64,000 nucleotides of DNA from Cupriavidus plantarum. GTDB lineage: Bacteria > Pseudomonadota > Gammaproteobacteria > Burkholderiales > Burkholderiaceae. Location: assembly GCF_905397285.1 (NCBI RefSeq), contig NZ_CAJPUX010000004.1:62001-126000 (forward strand). Direction: 5' to 3'. The translations under genes were made by a program, and so were the position numbers. Positions 43,767-52,476 of this stretch are shown one piece after another. A model generated the notes under the pieces. The model worked only from the letters and a program-made list of their open reading frames with translations. It was not told where the DNA came from and did not search any database. Every line of letters starts with the position of its first letter. Position 1 is the first letter of the stretch.

Positions 43767-43784
43767 CCCCCCGACGGTGGGGGG
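43767..43784. terminator. GC-only stem-loop after czcA
   Basis: CCCCCC (43767-43772), loop GACGGT, GGGGGG (43779-43784), 33 bp beyond the czcA stop. No T-run follows on either strand, so intrinsic termination would be weak; the hairpin may instead stabilise the 3' end of the czc mRNA. Confidence 0.4.
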
Positions 43785-43816
43785 ACGGACACAAGGGGGG
43801 TGAGATCGAGGCGGCG

Positions 43817-46800
43817 CTAAAGCCCCCGAACGTTGTCTTCCCGGCGATGCGCCCACCGGTAGAGGGCCGGCAGCACAAGAAGGGTCAGCGCCGTCGACGA
43901 CAATATGCCGCCGATCACCACGGTGGCGAGCGGCCGCTGCACTTCGGCTCCGGTACCCGTGGCAACCGCCATCGGCACGAAGCCCAGCGAAGCGACCAGC
44001 GCCGTCATCAGCACCGGCCGCAACCGCGTCAGCGCGCCTTCGCGCACCGCGGCCTCCAGCGGCTGCCCCGCCTCCCGCAGCGTCCGGATGAACGACAGCA
44101 TCACCAGCCCGTTCAGTACCGCCACGCCGCATAGCGCGATAAAGCCGACCGCGGCGGTAATCGACAGCGGAATGCCGCGCAGCCACAGCGCCAGGATGCC
44201 GCCGGTCAGCGCGAACGGAATGCCCGTAAAGACAAGCAAACCATCGCGCAGGTTGCCGAACATCGCGAACAACAGCACGAGCACCAGCAACAGCGCGACA
44301 GGCACGACAATCTTGAGCCGCGCGGTAGCGGATTGCAGCTGCTCGAACGTCCCGCCCCACGCGGTCCAGTAGCCGGCGGGAATCTTCACCTGCCGCTGGA
44401 GCGCGGACTCGGCCTCGCTGACGAACGACCCGATATCGCGCCCCCGCACGTTTGCGCTGACCACGATGCGCCGCTTGCCATCCTCGCGCGAGACCTGATT
44501 CGGGCCGGGTGCTACATCGAGCGTGGCGACCTCGCTCAGGGGGATGAACGTCGTGCGCGCGTCGGTGGCCGACCCCTTCGGCAGCGGCACCGGCAGGCGA
44601 CGCAACGACTCCACATCGTCGCGCACGGCGTCGGGCAGCCGCACGACGATGTCGAAGCGGCGATCTCCCGCGAAGAACGTACCCGCCTCGCGTCCGCCGA
44701 TCGCGATCGCTACCGCGTCCTGCACGTCGCGCATGTTGAGTCCATGCCGCGCGGCTTTCTGGCGATCGATCTGAACGGTGAGCATCGGCAGCCCTGTGGT
44801 CTGTTCTACCTTGACCTCGTTCGCGCCGCGAATCCCCTGCAGCACCGCGGCCACGCGGTTCGCGGTCGCTTCCAGCACCGCGTTGTCGTCGCCGAAGATC
44901 TTGACGGCGACATCGGAGCGCACGCCGGAGATCAGCTCGTTGAACCGCAATTGAATCGGCTGCGAAAACTCGTAAAGGTTGCCCGGGATCTTGCCGCTCT
45001 CCTGCTGGATGGCCGCGACAAGTTCCGCGTGCGTCTTGCGGGGTTCGGGCCACTGGTCGCGCGGCTTGAGCATGATGTAGCCGTCCGAGATGTTCGGCGG
45101 CATCGGGTCCGACGCAATCTCGGCGGTACCCGTGCGCGCGAAGATGCGTTCGATCTCCGGAAACTTCGCCATGAGCGTGCGCTCGATCTGCTCCTGCATC
45201 GCAACCGATTGCGTCAGGCTCGTGCCGGGAATGCGCAGCGCCTGGATCGCGATATCGCCCTCGTTGAGGTTCGGCACGAACTCGCTGCCTAGCCGAGACG
45301 CCACCGCCGTGCACACCACCACAATCATGGCAGCGAGCGCGAACACGACCGGCGTGTTGGCCAGCGTCCGGTCGAGCATTGGCGCATAGCGCGCGCGTGC
45401 CCAGCCCATGAGGCGGTTCTCCTTCTCCGCCACGCGCTCGCCGATGAACAGCGCGACCGCCGCGGGCACGAACGTGACCGACAGGATCATCGCCCCGATC
45501 AGCGCGATGACCACCGTGAACGCCATCGGATGGAACATCTTGCCTTCCACGCCCGTCAGCGCGAACACCGGCAGGTAGACGATCATGATGATCAGTTGCC
45601 CGAACAGCAGCGGACGCCGTGCCTCCCGCGCGGCGGCGAATACCTCGTCGAACCGCTCGCGCCGCGTCAAGGGGCGTCTCAGCGCGGCCTGCGCATGGGC
45701 GAGCCGCCGGACGCAGTTCTCGACGATCACCACCGCGCCGTCGATGATGATGCCGAAGTCGAGCGCCCCCAGGCTCATCAGGTTGGCGCTGACGCGGTAC
45801 TGCACCATGCCCGTGAACGTGAAGAGCATCGCCAGCGGGATGATCAGTGCCGTGATCAGCGCCGCGCGGATATTTCCGAGGAACAGGAAGAGGATGGCAA
45901 TGACAAGCACCGCGCCCTCCAGCAGGTTCTTCTTGACCGTGGCGATCGCCTTGTCGACGAGCTTCGTGCGGTCGTAGACCGTCACCACTTTCACGCCCTC
46001 GGGCAGCGTGCGGTTGATGGCCTCTACGCGCGCCGCCACGGCCTGCGAGACCGCGCGGCTGTTCTCGCCGATCAGCATGAACACGGTGCCGAGCACGACC
46101 TCGCGGCCGTTCTCGGTGGCGGCGCCCGTGCGCAATTCGCGGCCGGACTCTACCGCCGCCACGTCTCGCACGCGGATCGGCTGGCCTTGCGCGGTGCCGA
46201 CGATGACTTGCCCGATATCGTCGATCGACTTCACCTGCCCGGGCACGCGGACGAGGTACTGCTCGCCGCGACGCTCGATATACCCCGCGCCCACGTTGTC
46301 GTTGTTCTTGTCGAGGGCGCCGACCACATCGGCCAGCGTCAGCCCGTACGACGACATCCGCTCCAGACTGGGCGCGACGAGGTATTGGCGGTCGAAGCCG
46401 CCGATCGCGTTGACGTCCGCCACGCCCGTCACGTTACGCAGTTGCGGGCGCACGATCCAGTCCTGGATCTCGCGCAGATCGGCCGCGTCGTAGGGACTGC
46501 CGTCAGGCTTGCGCGCACCGGGCTCCGCTTCGACAGTCCACAGGTAGATCTCTCCAAGCCCGGTGGAGATCGGCCCCATCGCGGGCGTGATGCCGTCCGG
46601 CAGCGACGACCGTGCCTCCTGAATGCGCTGGTTGACGAGTTGCCGCGCGAAGTAGATGTCGGTGCCGTCGCGGAAGATCACCGTGACTTGCGACAGGCCG
46701 TAGCGCGACAGCGAGCGCGTCTGCACGAGGCCGGGCAGCCCGGCCATGACCGTCTCCAGGGGATACGTGATGCGCTGCTCGGTCTCCAGCGGCGAATAGC

Positions 46801-46963
46801 CAGGCGCGTGGGTGTTGATCTGCACCTGTACGTTAGTGATGTCGGGCACCGCATCGATCGGCAGCCGCGTGTAGTTGTACCCGCCGAGCAGCGCCATGCC
46901 CAGCACGGCCAGCAGGACGAGCCATCGTTGCTCGATGGCGAAGCGAATGAGACGTTCGAACAT
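43817..46963 (-). CDS. czcA: Heavy-metal efflux RND pump, CzcA family
   Basis: Trimeric inner-membrane proton/cation antiporter of 1048 residues, the full size for the family. It drives export of divalent cations such as Zn, Co and Cd through CzcB and CzcC. Family hallmarks include an N-terminal FERLIRFAIEQRWLVLLAVL helix, the charged helix-4 motif DFGIIIDGAVVIVEN (about residues 400-415; the two Asp and Glu are needed for proton transfer), and SEFVPNLNEGDIAIQALRIP. It is the last gene of zf-czcI-czcC-czcB-czcA. Which metal it exports cannot be told from sequence alone. Confidence 0.95.
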   Translation of the reverse strand: MFERLIRFAIEQRWLVLLAVLGMALLGGYNYTRLPIDAVPDITNVQVQINTHAPGYSPLETEQRITYPLETVMAGLPGLVQTRSLSRYGLSQVTVIFRDGTDIYFARQLVNQRIQEARSSLPDGITPAMGPISTGLGEIYLWTVEAEPGARKPDGSPYDAADLREIQDWIVRPQLRNVTGVADVNAIGGFDRQYLVAPSLERMSSYGLTLADVVGALDKNNDNVGAGYIERRGEQYLVRVPGQVKSIDDIGQVIVGTAQGQPIRVRDVAAVESGRELRTGAATENGREVVLGTVFMLIGENSRAVSQAVAARVEAINRTLPEGVKVVTVYDRTKLVDKAIATVKKNLLEGAVLVIAILFLFLGNIRAALITALIIPLAMLFTFTGMVQYRVSANLMSLGALDFGIIIDGAVVIVENCVRRLAHAQAALRRPLTRRERFDEVFAAAREARRPLLFGQLIIMIVYLPVFALTGVEGKMFHPMAFTVVIALIGAMILSVTFVPAAVALFIGERVAEKENRLMGWARARYAPMLDRTLANTPVVFALAAMIVVVCTAVASRLGSEFVPNLNEGDIAIQALRIPGTSLTQSVAMQEQIERTLMAKFPEIERIFARTGTAEIASDPMPPNISDGYIMLKPRDQWPEPRKTHAELVAAIQQESGKIPGNLYEFSQPIQLRFNELISGVRSDVAVKIFGDDNAVLEATANRVAAVLQGIRGANEVKVEQTTGLPMLTVQIDRQKAARHGLNMRDVQDAVAIAIGGREAGTFFAGDRRFDIVVRLPDAVRDDVESLRRLPVPLPKGSATDARTTFIPLSEVATLDVAPGPNQVSREDGKRRIVVSANVRGRDIGSFVSEAESALQRQVKIPAGYWTAWGGTFEQLQSATARLKIVVPVALLLVLVLLFAMFGNLRDGLLVFTGIPFALTGGILALWLRGIPLSITAAVGFIALCGVAVLNGLVMLSFIRTLREAGQPLEAAVREGALTRLRPVLMTALVASLGFVPMAVATGTGAEVQRPLATVVIGGILSSTALTLLVLPALYRWAHRREDNVRGL

Positions 46964-46977
46964 GCGCGCCTCCCGCT

Positions 46978-48237
46978 TCAGTGGCTATGCTCGGTGCCGG
47001 CCTTGCCGAGCTCCGCCTTCAGCACGAAGCTGTTGGCGGCCGCATAGCGGCGGCCGGGCTCGAGGCCGGAGACGATCTCGGACACGGTGTCGGAGGTCCG
47101 TCCCACGGTGACGGGCTGCGCGCGGAAACCGTCTGGCGTCTCCACGAACACCACCGTGCGGCCTTCGACCTGCTGCACCGCGCCAGCGACGACCGCTACC
47201 GGCACCTGCTGTGCGGCGCCCAGCACGTTGACCGTAACGAACAGGCCCGGACGCCATGCCATGTCCGGGTTGGTGAGCGTCACGCGCGCCTTGGCGGTAC
47301 GCGTCTGCTCGCCCAGCAGCGCGCCCACATACGACACCGCGCCATCGGCCTTGCCGTCCGATGCCGTCGAACGAATGGTGGCGCGCTCGCCAACGCGGAC
47401 GTTGCCGAGATCGCGCGCGGAGACGACGAACTCGGCCCAGACGGAACGCAGGTCGGAGATCGTGAAGATGGCCGCATCGGCCGCCACCGCCTCGCCGAGC
47501 GTCAGGTGTTTCTCGACGATCATCCCGTCGAACGGCGCACGAAGCTCAAAGCGATTGAGCGCGCCACCGCCACCCCCGCCCCCATCCGCGCCGATCGCGG
47601 TCAGCTTCTGCCGCGCGTTCTGCACGCTGATCTCGGCCTCCTGCAACGCATTGCGCGCCGCGAGGTAGTCCTGTTCCGCGGAGATTTTTTGCTCCCACAA
47701 CGACTTCTCGCGCGCATAGGTCGTGCGCGCGAGTTCGAGCCGCCGTTGCGCGGCGAGCAGTTCGCTGCGCTGGTCGGACAACGCGCTGCTGGCGATCACG
47801 GCCAGCACCTGTCCCTTGCGCACCATCTGGCCGAGGTCGGCGGGCACGGCTTCCACCACGCCGGCCAGCCGTGGCACCACGTGGGCGGTGCGGTCTTCGT
47901 TGAAGCGGATCTCGCCGGGAAAGGACAGCGCGCCTTGCACGGTGCCCGCCCTGGCCTCCGTGACGGTGATGCCGGCTTGGAGGATCTGCTCGCGGGTCAG
48001 GCGTACGGCGTCCTGAGCAGGCGCAGCGGTAGGCGCCGATGCGCCGCCGGCGGATGGCTTGTCATCGCCATGGGCGTGGCTGGTTTCCTCGCGCGCTCGC
48101 TCGTGATCGCTATCGTGACCGCTATGGTGATCGTGGTCGTCGCCACCGCGGCCCACCATCAGCACCGCGGCTGTGGCCAGCAGGCCCGTCATCAGGATCG
48201 CGATGATCGTCGTCTTCTGCTTGTTCGTCATGGTCAT
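46978..48237 (-). CDS. czcB: Heavy-metal efflux periplasmic adaptor, CzcB family
   Basis: Membrane-fusion protein of 419 residues linking CzcA to CzcC. It has an N-terminal membrane anchor (KTTIIAILMTGLLATAAVLM), followed by a His/Asp-rich metal-binding stretch (GGDDHDHHSGHDSDHERARE, residues 31-50). Then come the barrel-sandwich and long alpha-hairpin domains, including FPGEIRFNEDRTAHVVPRLA and VVAGAVQQVEGRTVVFVETP. The histidine cluster suggests cation scavenging in the periplasm. A second ATG two codons inside is an alternative start. Confidence 0.94.
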   Translation of the reverse strand: MTMTNKQKTTIIAILMTGLLATAAVLMVGRGGDDHDHHSGHDSDHERAREETSHAHGDDKPSAGGASAPTAAPAQDAVRLTREQILQAGITVTEARAGTVQGALSFPGEIRFNEDRTAHVVPRLAGVVEAVPADLGQMVRKGQVLAVIASSALSDQRSELLAAQRRLELARTTYAREKSLWEQKISAEQDYLAARNALQEAEISVQNARQKLTAIGADGGGGGGGALNRFELRAPFDGMIVEKHLTLGEAVAADAAIFTISDLRSVWAEFVVSARDLGNVRVGERATIRSTASDGKADGAVSYVGALLGEQTRTAKARVTLTNPDMAWRPGLFVTVNVLGAAQQVPVAVVAGAVQQVEGRTVVFVETPDGFRAQPVTVGRTSDTVSEIVSGLEPGRRYAAANSFVLKAELGKAGTEHSH

Positions 48238-48254
48238 GTCTGTAGCGCGTTCGG

Positions 48255-49520
48255 TCAGCGGCCGAGAATGCGGTCGATCGTGGTAGCGGATTGATACGTC
48301 CGCGCGAGCACGCCCAGATAGCGGATCCGCGCCTGGAACAGCGTGCGCTGGGCGTCCAGCACGTCGAGGTAGTTGAACTTGCCCGACTCGAAGCCGATCG
48401 TCGCGGCGCGATAGGCCTGCTCGGCCGCGGGCAGCACCGTGCCCTTGAGCGTCTGCGCCGAGGCGCGAGAGACGGACAGCACGTTGGAGGCGACGAGCAG
48501 GTCGTTGCCGAGGCGGATACGCGCGGCGAGGTACTCGTCCTGCGCCTTGTCCGCGCGCCGGATCGCTTCGTACAGGTTGCCCTGGTTACGGTCGAACAGC
48601 GGCAGCGGGATCGACACGCCAATCACGGCCATATTGCGGTTGGCATCGTTGTCGCGCTTGGCGCCGACGCTAACCGTCAGGTCCGGATACTGGCGGCTGC
48701 GCTCGACGCCGATCACGGCCTGCCGCCGCTCGATCTCGACACGGCTCGCGACAATGTCAGGCGATTCGTCGAGCGCCGCGCGCAGCGCCTCAGGCGCGGG
48801 CCGGGAGGGCAACGCGTCGAGGTTCCCCTGCGCCTCGGAAAACTGCGGAGCATCGTTGCCCCACAGCGCCGTCAGCGCCTGTCTCGCGCTCCGCAACTCG
48901 GCCGTTGCCTCGTTCAGCTCCAGTTCGACGTTGGCCTGCTCCACGCGCGCCTTGGTCTCTTCGACCGGCGACACCTTGCCGGCAGCCACGCGTTTCGCGG
49001 CCACATCGGTACCGCGCGTGGCGATGTCGAGCGAGCCCTGCGCGAGCTTGACGCGCTCCTGCGCGATGAGCACGGTGAAAAAACGTTCGATCACGGCCGC
49101 GCGAAGGTCCGCACGAATGCTGCCGAGCGACGCCTGCGCGAACTCGCGCCCGCGTTCGGCGGCCGCGATGCGGGCCGAGCGCTTGCCGCCCAGTTCGATC
49201 GGCACATTGATCTGAGCGGTCGAGGTGCGGGACGCGCGGCGGGTGTCCTCCATCAGCGTCGCGATCTCGGGGTTCGGGATCACGCGCGCCTGCATGACCG
49301 CGCCTTCGCTCGCGTCGACCTCGCGGCCGGCCGCGGACAGCGTGAAATTACCGCCCGCGGCAAAGGCGAGCGCGGCATCGAGCGTCAGCGGGCCGGCGGG
49401 TTCGGTGACCGCATTGGCATAACCGGGCGCCGGCGGAAGCGCCTGCGCGTGCGTGGATAGTGAAACGAATGAGCTGGTAATAGCGGCCGCCAGCCCGAGC
49501 GGCAACAGAAGGGTTCGCAT
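48255..49520 (-). CDS. czcC: Heavy-metal efflux outer-membrane factor, CzcC family
   Basis: TolC-like outer-membrane channel of 421 residues. A signal peptide (LLPLGLAAAITSSFVSLSTH, ending AQA) is followed by the two repeated helical-barrel units (GPLTLDAALAFAAGGNFTLS; VSIPLPLFDRNQGNLYEAIR). It completes the efflux path across the outer membrane for CzcA and CzcB. It lies 17 bp upstream of czcB. Confidence 0.94.
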   Translation of the reverse strand: MRTLLLPLGLAAAITSSFVSLSTHAQALPPAPGYANAVTEPAGPLTLDAALAFAAGGNFTLSAAGREVDASEGAVMQARVIPNPEIATLMEDTRRASRTSTAQINVPIELGGKRSARIAAAERGREFAQASLGSIRADLRAAVIERFFTVLIAQERVKLAQGSLDIATRGTDVAAKRVAAGKVSPVEETKARVEQANVELELNEATAELRSARQALTALWGNDAPQFSEAQGNLDALPSRPAPEALRAALDESPDIVASRVEIERRQAVIGVERSRQYPDLTVSVGAKRDNDANRNMAVIGVSIPLPLFDRNQGNLYEAIRRADKAQDEYLAARIRLGNDLLVASNVLSVSRASAQTLKGTVLPAAEQAYRAATIGFESGKFNYLDVLDAQRTLFQARIRYLGVLARTYQSATTIDRILGR

Positions 49521-49602
49521 CGAATTGCACCTGAATGAATAGCAGGAGAATCCGGCGGGACGGCTGGCTGGAAATCAGGAAGACAGGACGCGTCTCGCCG
49601 GG

Positions 49603-49968
49603 TCAGGCGAGACGGGACCAGTTGGGACGTTCCGGTGCCTCGGGCACATGTGACTGAATCTTGCGGTCTACCGCGGCGATCGCCGCGGGAATCCGCTCGT
49701 GCGTGGTCACCCCGGATGGGGTGATCGAAGCGAGCGGCGTCGACGCGACGTGGCAGTAGTCGCAGTCGGCGTCGGCCAGCAGCTTCGTATCGTTCGTTGC
49801 ATCGTGCTGCTTCACGTCCTGCTGCTGGCTGGCGTCGTGCCGATGCTCGTGATGCCCCAGATGCGATCGCGCCGGTTGCTGTTCGTGCTGGCAATACGGC
49901 ACCGCCGCGGACCAGGCGAACTGGAACGGCAAGACGAGCAGCAGGAAGATCAGGAAAAAACGGCGCAC
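49603..49968 (-). CDS. czcI: CzcI-like small cation-efflux protein
   Basis: GTG at 49968 gives 121 residues starting VRRFFLIFLLLVLPFQFAWS, the typical CzcI signal peptide; an ATG at 50046 would overlap the zinc-ribbon gene by 50 bp and add an atypical N-terminus. The mature protein has His/Cys motifs (PYCQHEQQ, HLGHHEHRHDASQQQ and DADCDYCHVAS). CzcI precedes czcCBA in Cupriavidus metal operons and influences their expression; its mechanism is unclear. The start choice is uncertain. Confidence 0.85.
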   Translation of the reverse strand: MRRFFLIFLLLVLPFQFAWSAAVPYCQHEQQPARSHLGHHEHRHDASQQQDVKQHDATNDTKLLADADCDYCHVASTPLASITPSGVTTHERIPAAIAAVDRKIQSHVPEAPERPNWSRLA

Positions 49969-49996
49969 AGGTGCAGGTGAATCCGAAACCGATAGC

Positions 49997-50275
49997 TTAA
50001 TCGAAAATTTCTTCGAGCCAGGATTTGCGGCGCTTGCCATGCCCATATCCCTGGTCGCGGGGGGGCTGCTGCGGGTAGCGAGAGTCGGACGACCCGTGAC
50101 GCTCGCGCGCCGCGCGCGGGGCCGGCGACACGCCGGAATCGGTGGCGCGTTCGATCAGCTTGTCCAGTTCCCCGCGATCGAGCCAGACGCCGCGGCATTG
50201 CGGGCAGTAATCGATCTCAATGCCCTGACGGTCCGTCATCGTGAGCACAGCATCTGGGCAGACGGGACATTTCAT
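49997..50275 (-). CDS. TFIIB-type zinc-ribbon protein
   Basis: A 92-residue protein with a single zf-TFIIB zinc ribbon: CPVC (residues 3-6) and YCPQCRGVWLDRGELDKLIE (residues 23-42). A disordered Arg/Pro/Gly-rich tail follows, ending KRRKSWLEEIFD. It heads the czc operon, 28 bp upstream of the czcI GTG start. The domain is common in small proteins of unknown function. An accessory role in zinc handling is suggested by context only. Confidence 0.9.
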   Translation of the reverse strand: MKCPVCPDAVLTMTDRQGIEIDYCPQCRGVWLDRGELDKLIERATDSGVSPAPRAARERHGSSDSRYPQQPPRDQGYGHGKRRKSWLEEIFD

Positions 50276-50568
50276 GGGGAGGTCTCCATTCGAAAGCGTT
50301 GCGACGCGAACATTTTATGGGCGCCCTCTCCTATCGAAACGTTTCTGACCGAAATGTAATGTCGATAGGCGTCTTCGCCACATTGCCCGCGAGAATTGCC
50401 ATAAAGGTTGCACCGCTTTCACATTCGCCCGCGCTGTTTCGTCATGTATGGTCAAGCAGTCAAAGTTAATGACGGATCTGTCATTGTTCTGAGCGGAATT
50501 TGTCCGGCTGGGCTCCTTAATGTGTCGCCATGTGTTCAACGCAGAATGCGCCCACCCGGAGTCTCCCG
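50276..50568. other. Divergent promoter region between zinc-ribbon/czc and MocR genes
   Basis: A 293-bp region holding the promoters of two divergent units. It contains a near-perfect 18-bp palindrome AATGACGGATCTGTCATT at 50469-50486 (8 of 9 bp match), about 80 bp before the MocR start, and a CGGAG ribosome-site candidate (50557-50561). No gene was seen. Confidence 0.55.
50469..50486. promoter_or_regulatory. Imperfect palindrome, candidate operator
   Basis: AATGACGGATCTGTCATT; the halves match at 8 of 9 positions. It lies in the divergent region upstream of the MocR gene and czc operon and could serve either, for example a metal or amino-acid regulator. Assignment is open. Confidence 0.45.
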
Positions 50569-52119
50569 ATGATCGCGACAACGCTCGAATCCCGCCACGA
50601 CGTCCTGCCCGGCCAAACCGGGTCCGATATCTCGTCCATGCTCTATCACCGCCTTGCCGATGCCATCGAGCGGTCCATCGATCAGGGCATCTTCCGCGCG
50701 GGCGAGCGGATTCCGTCGGTACGGCAAGCCAGCCAGCAACATCGCATCAGCATCAACACCGTGGTGCGCGCCTATCTGCTGCTGGAAAGCCGTGGCGTGA
50801 TCGAGAGCCGGCCGCAGTCGGGGTTCTTCGTGCGGCCGCGCGTGGACTTCTCCGCGATGGCCTCCCCGGCATCCGCCGCCTGCGACACCGGGCGGCTCAT
50901 CGCCATGCATGACGGCTTGCGGGGTCCGAGCGACGACAATATCGACGTCACGTCGCTCGTGCTCGGCACGCTGCGCGCGATCCAGCAGGACAATGCGATG
51001 CCGCTAGGCTCGCCCTATCCCGATACCGCGCTGCTGCCGTCGCAGCGCATCGCGCAATACGTTGGCGTGCAGGCGCGCCGCTGCGAAGACAGCGCGATGC
51101 TCGATGGTCTGCCGCCCGGGCATCCGGCACTGATCCGACAGCTCGCGCGGCGCTACGTCGAGCGCGGGCAGCCGGCCGATCCCAACGAATTCATCGTGAC
51201 ATGCGGCGCAACCGAAGCGGTGCGTCTCTGTTTGCAAGCCGTGGCGCGGCCGGGCGATGCGGTGGTCGTGGAGTCGCCGTGCTACTACGGCATGCTCGAG
51301 ACCATCACGCACCTCGGCATGCGTGCCATCGAGATTCCGAGCGATGCGTCCGGGAGCATCGACATGGCGTTGCTGCGCGAGACGCTCGACACGCAGACCG
51401 TGGCCGCGTGCGTGATCACCGCGAACTTCCCGAACCCGTTGGGTCGTCAGATGCCCGAGGACAAGAAGCGCGAGCTCGTCGAGCTGCTCACGGGACAGGA
51501 CATTCCTATCGTCGAGAACGACGAGTACAGCGAGTTGTATGTGGGCGCGCAGCATCCGACTTCACTGAAGACATATGACACGCGCGGCCTCGTGCTCCAC
51601 TGCGGATCGTTCTCGCGATGCCTCACGCATCGGCATCGGATCGGATGGGCTCTGCCGGGACGCTTCCGCCAGCAGGTGGAGAAACTCAAGTTCCTGAGCG
51701 CGATCACCACGCCGCCGAGCGTGCAACTCGCGATCGCCGAGTATCTGCAGCACGACGGCTACGATCATCATCTGCGCCGGCTGCGCCGCCGCATCGTGCA
51801 GAACGCCAGCATCGCCATCGGCGCGATTCGCCGCTGCTTCCCCGCGGGCACGCGCGTGCATGCACCCGAAGGCGGATACCTGCTGTGGATCGAACTTCCG
51901 CACGGCGTCGACACGCTGGCGATGTACCGCAGTGCGCTCGCATGCGGCATCTCCATCGCGCCGGGCCGCCTGTTCGGCAGCGACCATCGCTTCGCCAACT
52001 TCCTGCGGCTGAACTTCAGCGGGGAATGGACGAGCGCGACCGATCGCGCGATACAGACGCTCGGCGAGCTCGCCACGGCATCGATGGCGACCTCGGATCG
52101 CCCCCACGGCCTGCATTGA
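50569..52119 (+). CDS. MocR-type GntR/aminotransferase regulator with PLP lysine replaced
   Basis: The ATG at 50569 (MIATTLESRHDVLPGQTGSD), chosen for a preceding CGGAG, gives 516 residues. GntR helix-turn-helix at about residues 25-90 (RIPSVRQASQQHRISINTVV), then a fold-type I aminotransferase domain with NPLGRQ, ENDEYSELYVG and RLFGSDHRFANFLRLNF. MocR regulators bind PLP through a lysine in a GSFSK motif. Here the motif is CGSFSRCLTHRHRIGWAL, so that lysine is arginine (residue 350). The protein may use free ligand instead of PLP, or be non-functional. Its target may be the divergent zinc-ribbon/czc operon or the downstream fdhF-like gene. Confidence 0.92.
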   Translation: MIATTLESRHDVLPGQTGSDISSMLYHRLADAIERSIDQGIFRAGERIPSVRQASQQHRISINTVVRAYLLLESRGVIESRPQSGFFVRPRVDFSAMASPASAACDTGRLIAMHDGLRGPSDDNIDVTSLVLGTLRAIQQDNAMPLGSPYPDTALLPSQRIAQYVGVQARRCEDSAMLDGLPPGHPALIRQLARRYVERGQPADPNEFIVTCGATEAVRLCLQAVARPGDAVVVESPCYYGMLETITHLGMRAIEIPSDASGSIDMALLRETLDTQTVAACVITANFPNPLGRQMPEDKKRELVELLTGQDIPIVENDEYSELYVGAQHPTSLKTYDTRGLVLHCGSFSRCLTHRHRIGWALPGRFRQQVEKLKFLSAITTPPSVQLAIAEYLQHDGYDHHLRRLRRRIVQNASIAIGAIRRCFPAGTRVHAPEGGYLLWIELPHGVDTLAMYRSALACGISIAPGRLFGSDHRFANFLRLNFSGEWTSATDRAIQTLGELATASMATSDRPHGLH

Positions 52120-52476
52120 CGCCTGGAAAAAGGTGCCCGGAGTCGCCGCGCGCGCAGCACCCGCCGGAACGCCTCACCCTGGCGGACTCCGGGCACCAGT
52201 GCAGCCAATGCGCCAGGGTGAAAACGGCTCGCTCCTCATTGATGTGAGGAGCAACGACAAAACACAAGCATCGTCCGCCTGCACTGTAGTGCGAATGCGC
52301 TACGCCGGGGGACACAGTGCATCGGCGCCAGAGGCAATACAGCGCGGTTGGGAAACACAGCCGGCACTGTGTCCTCCCGACGTTCAACGGGTTGTATCCG
52401 TTTGTACCGCGATGCCAGACCTAATCTTGGAACCACCGAGCATTCACGCCCCCTGAAGATCGAAGGAAACAAAGTC
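52120..52476 (+). promoter_or_regulatory. Hairpin-rich 357-bp leader region before the molybdoenzyme gene
   Basis: Three inverted repeats lie in this gap. The first has arms of 13 bp at 52132-52144 and 52185-52197 (GGTGCCCGGAGTC type). The second has an 8-bp stem at 52231-52238 and 52245-52252 (GCTCCTCA/TGAGGAGC). The third has arms of 11 bp at 52310-52320 and 52364-52374 (GGACACAGTGC/GCACTGTGTCC). The first may terminate reverse-strand transcription (T5 after the stem on that strand). The others suggest a structured leader. No coding frame was accepted. Confidence 0.55.

Noticed and set aside
43740..45314. Reverse-strand frame overlapping the end of czcA
   Set aside because: Shadow frame of czcA, rich in Arg/Gly/Ala, no domain and no ribosome site.
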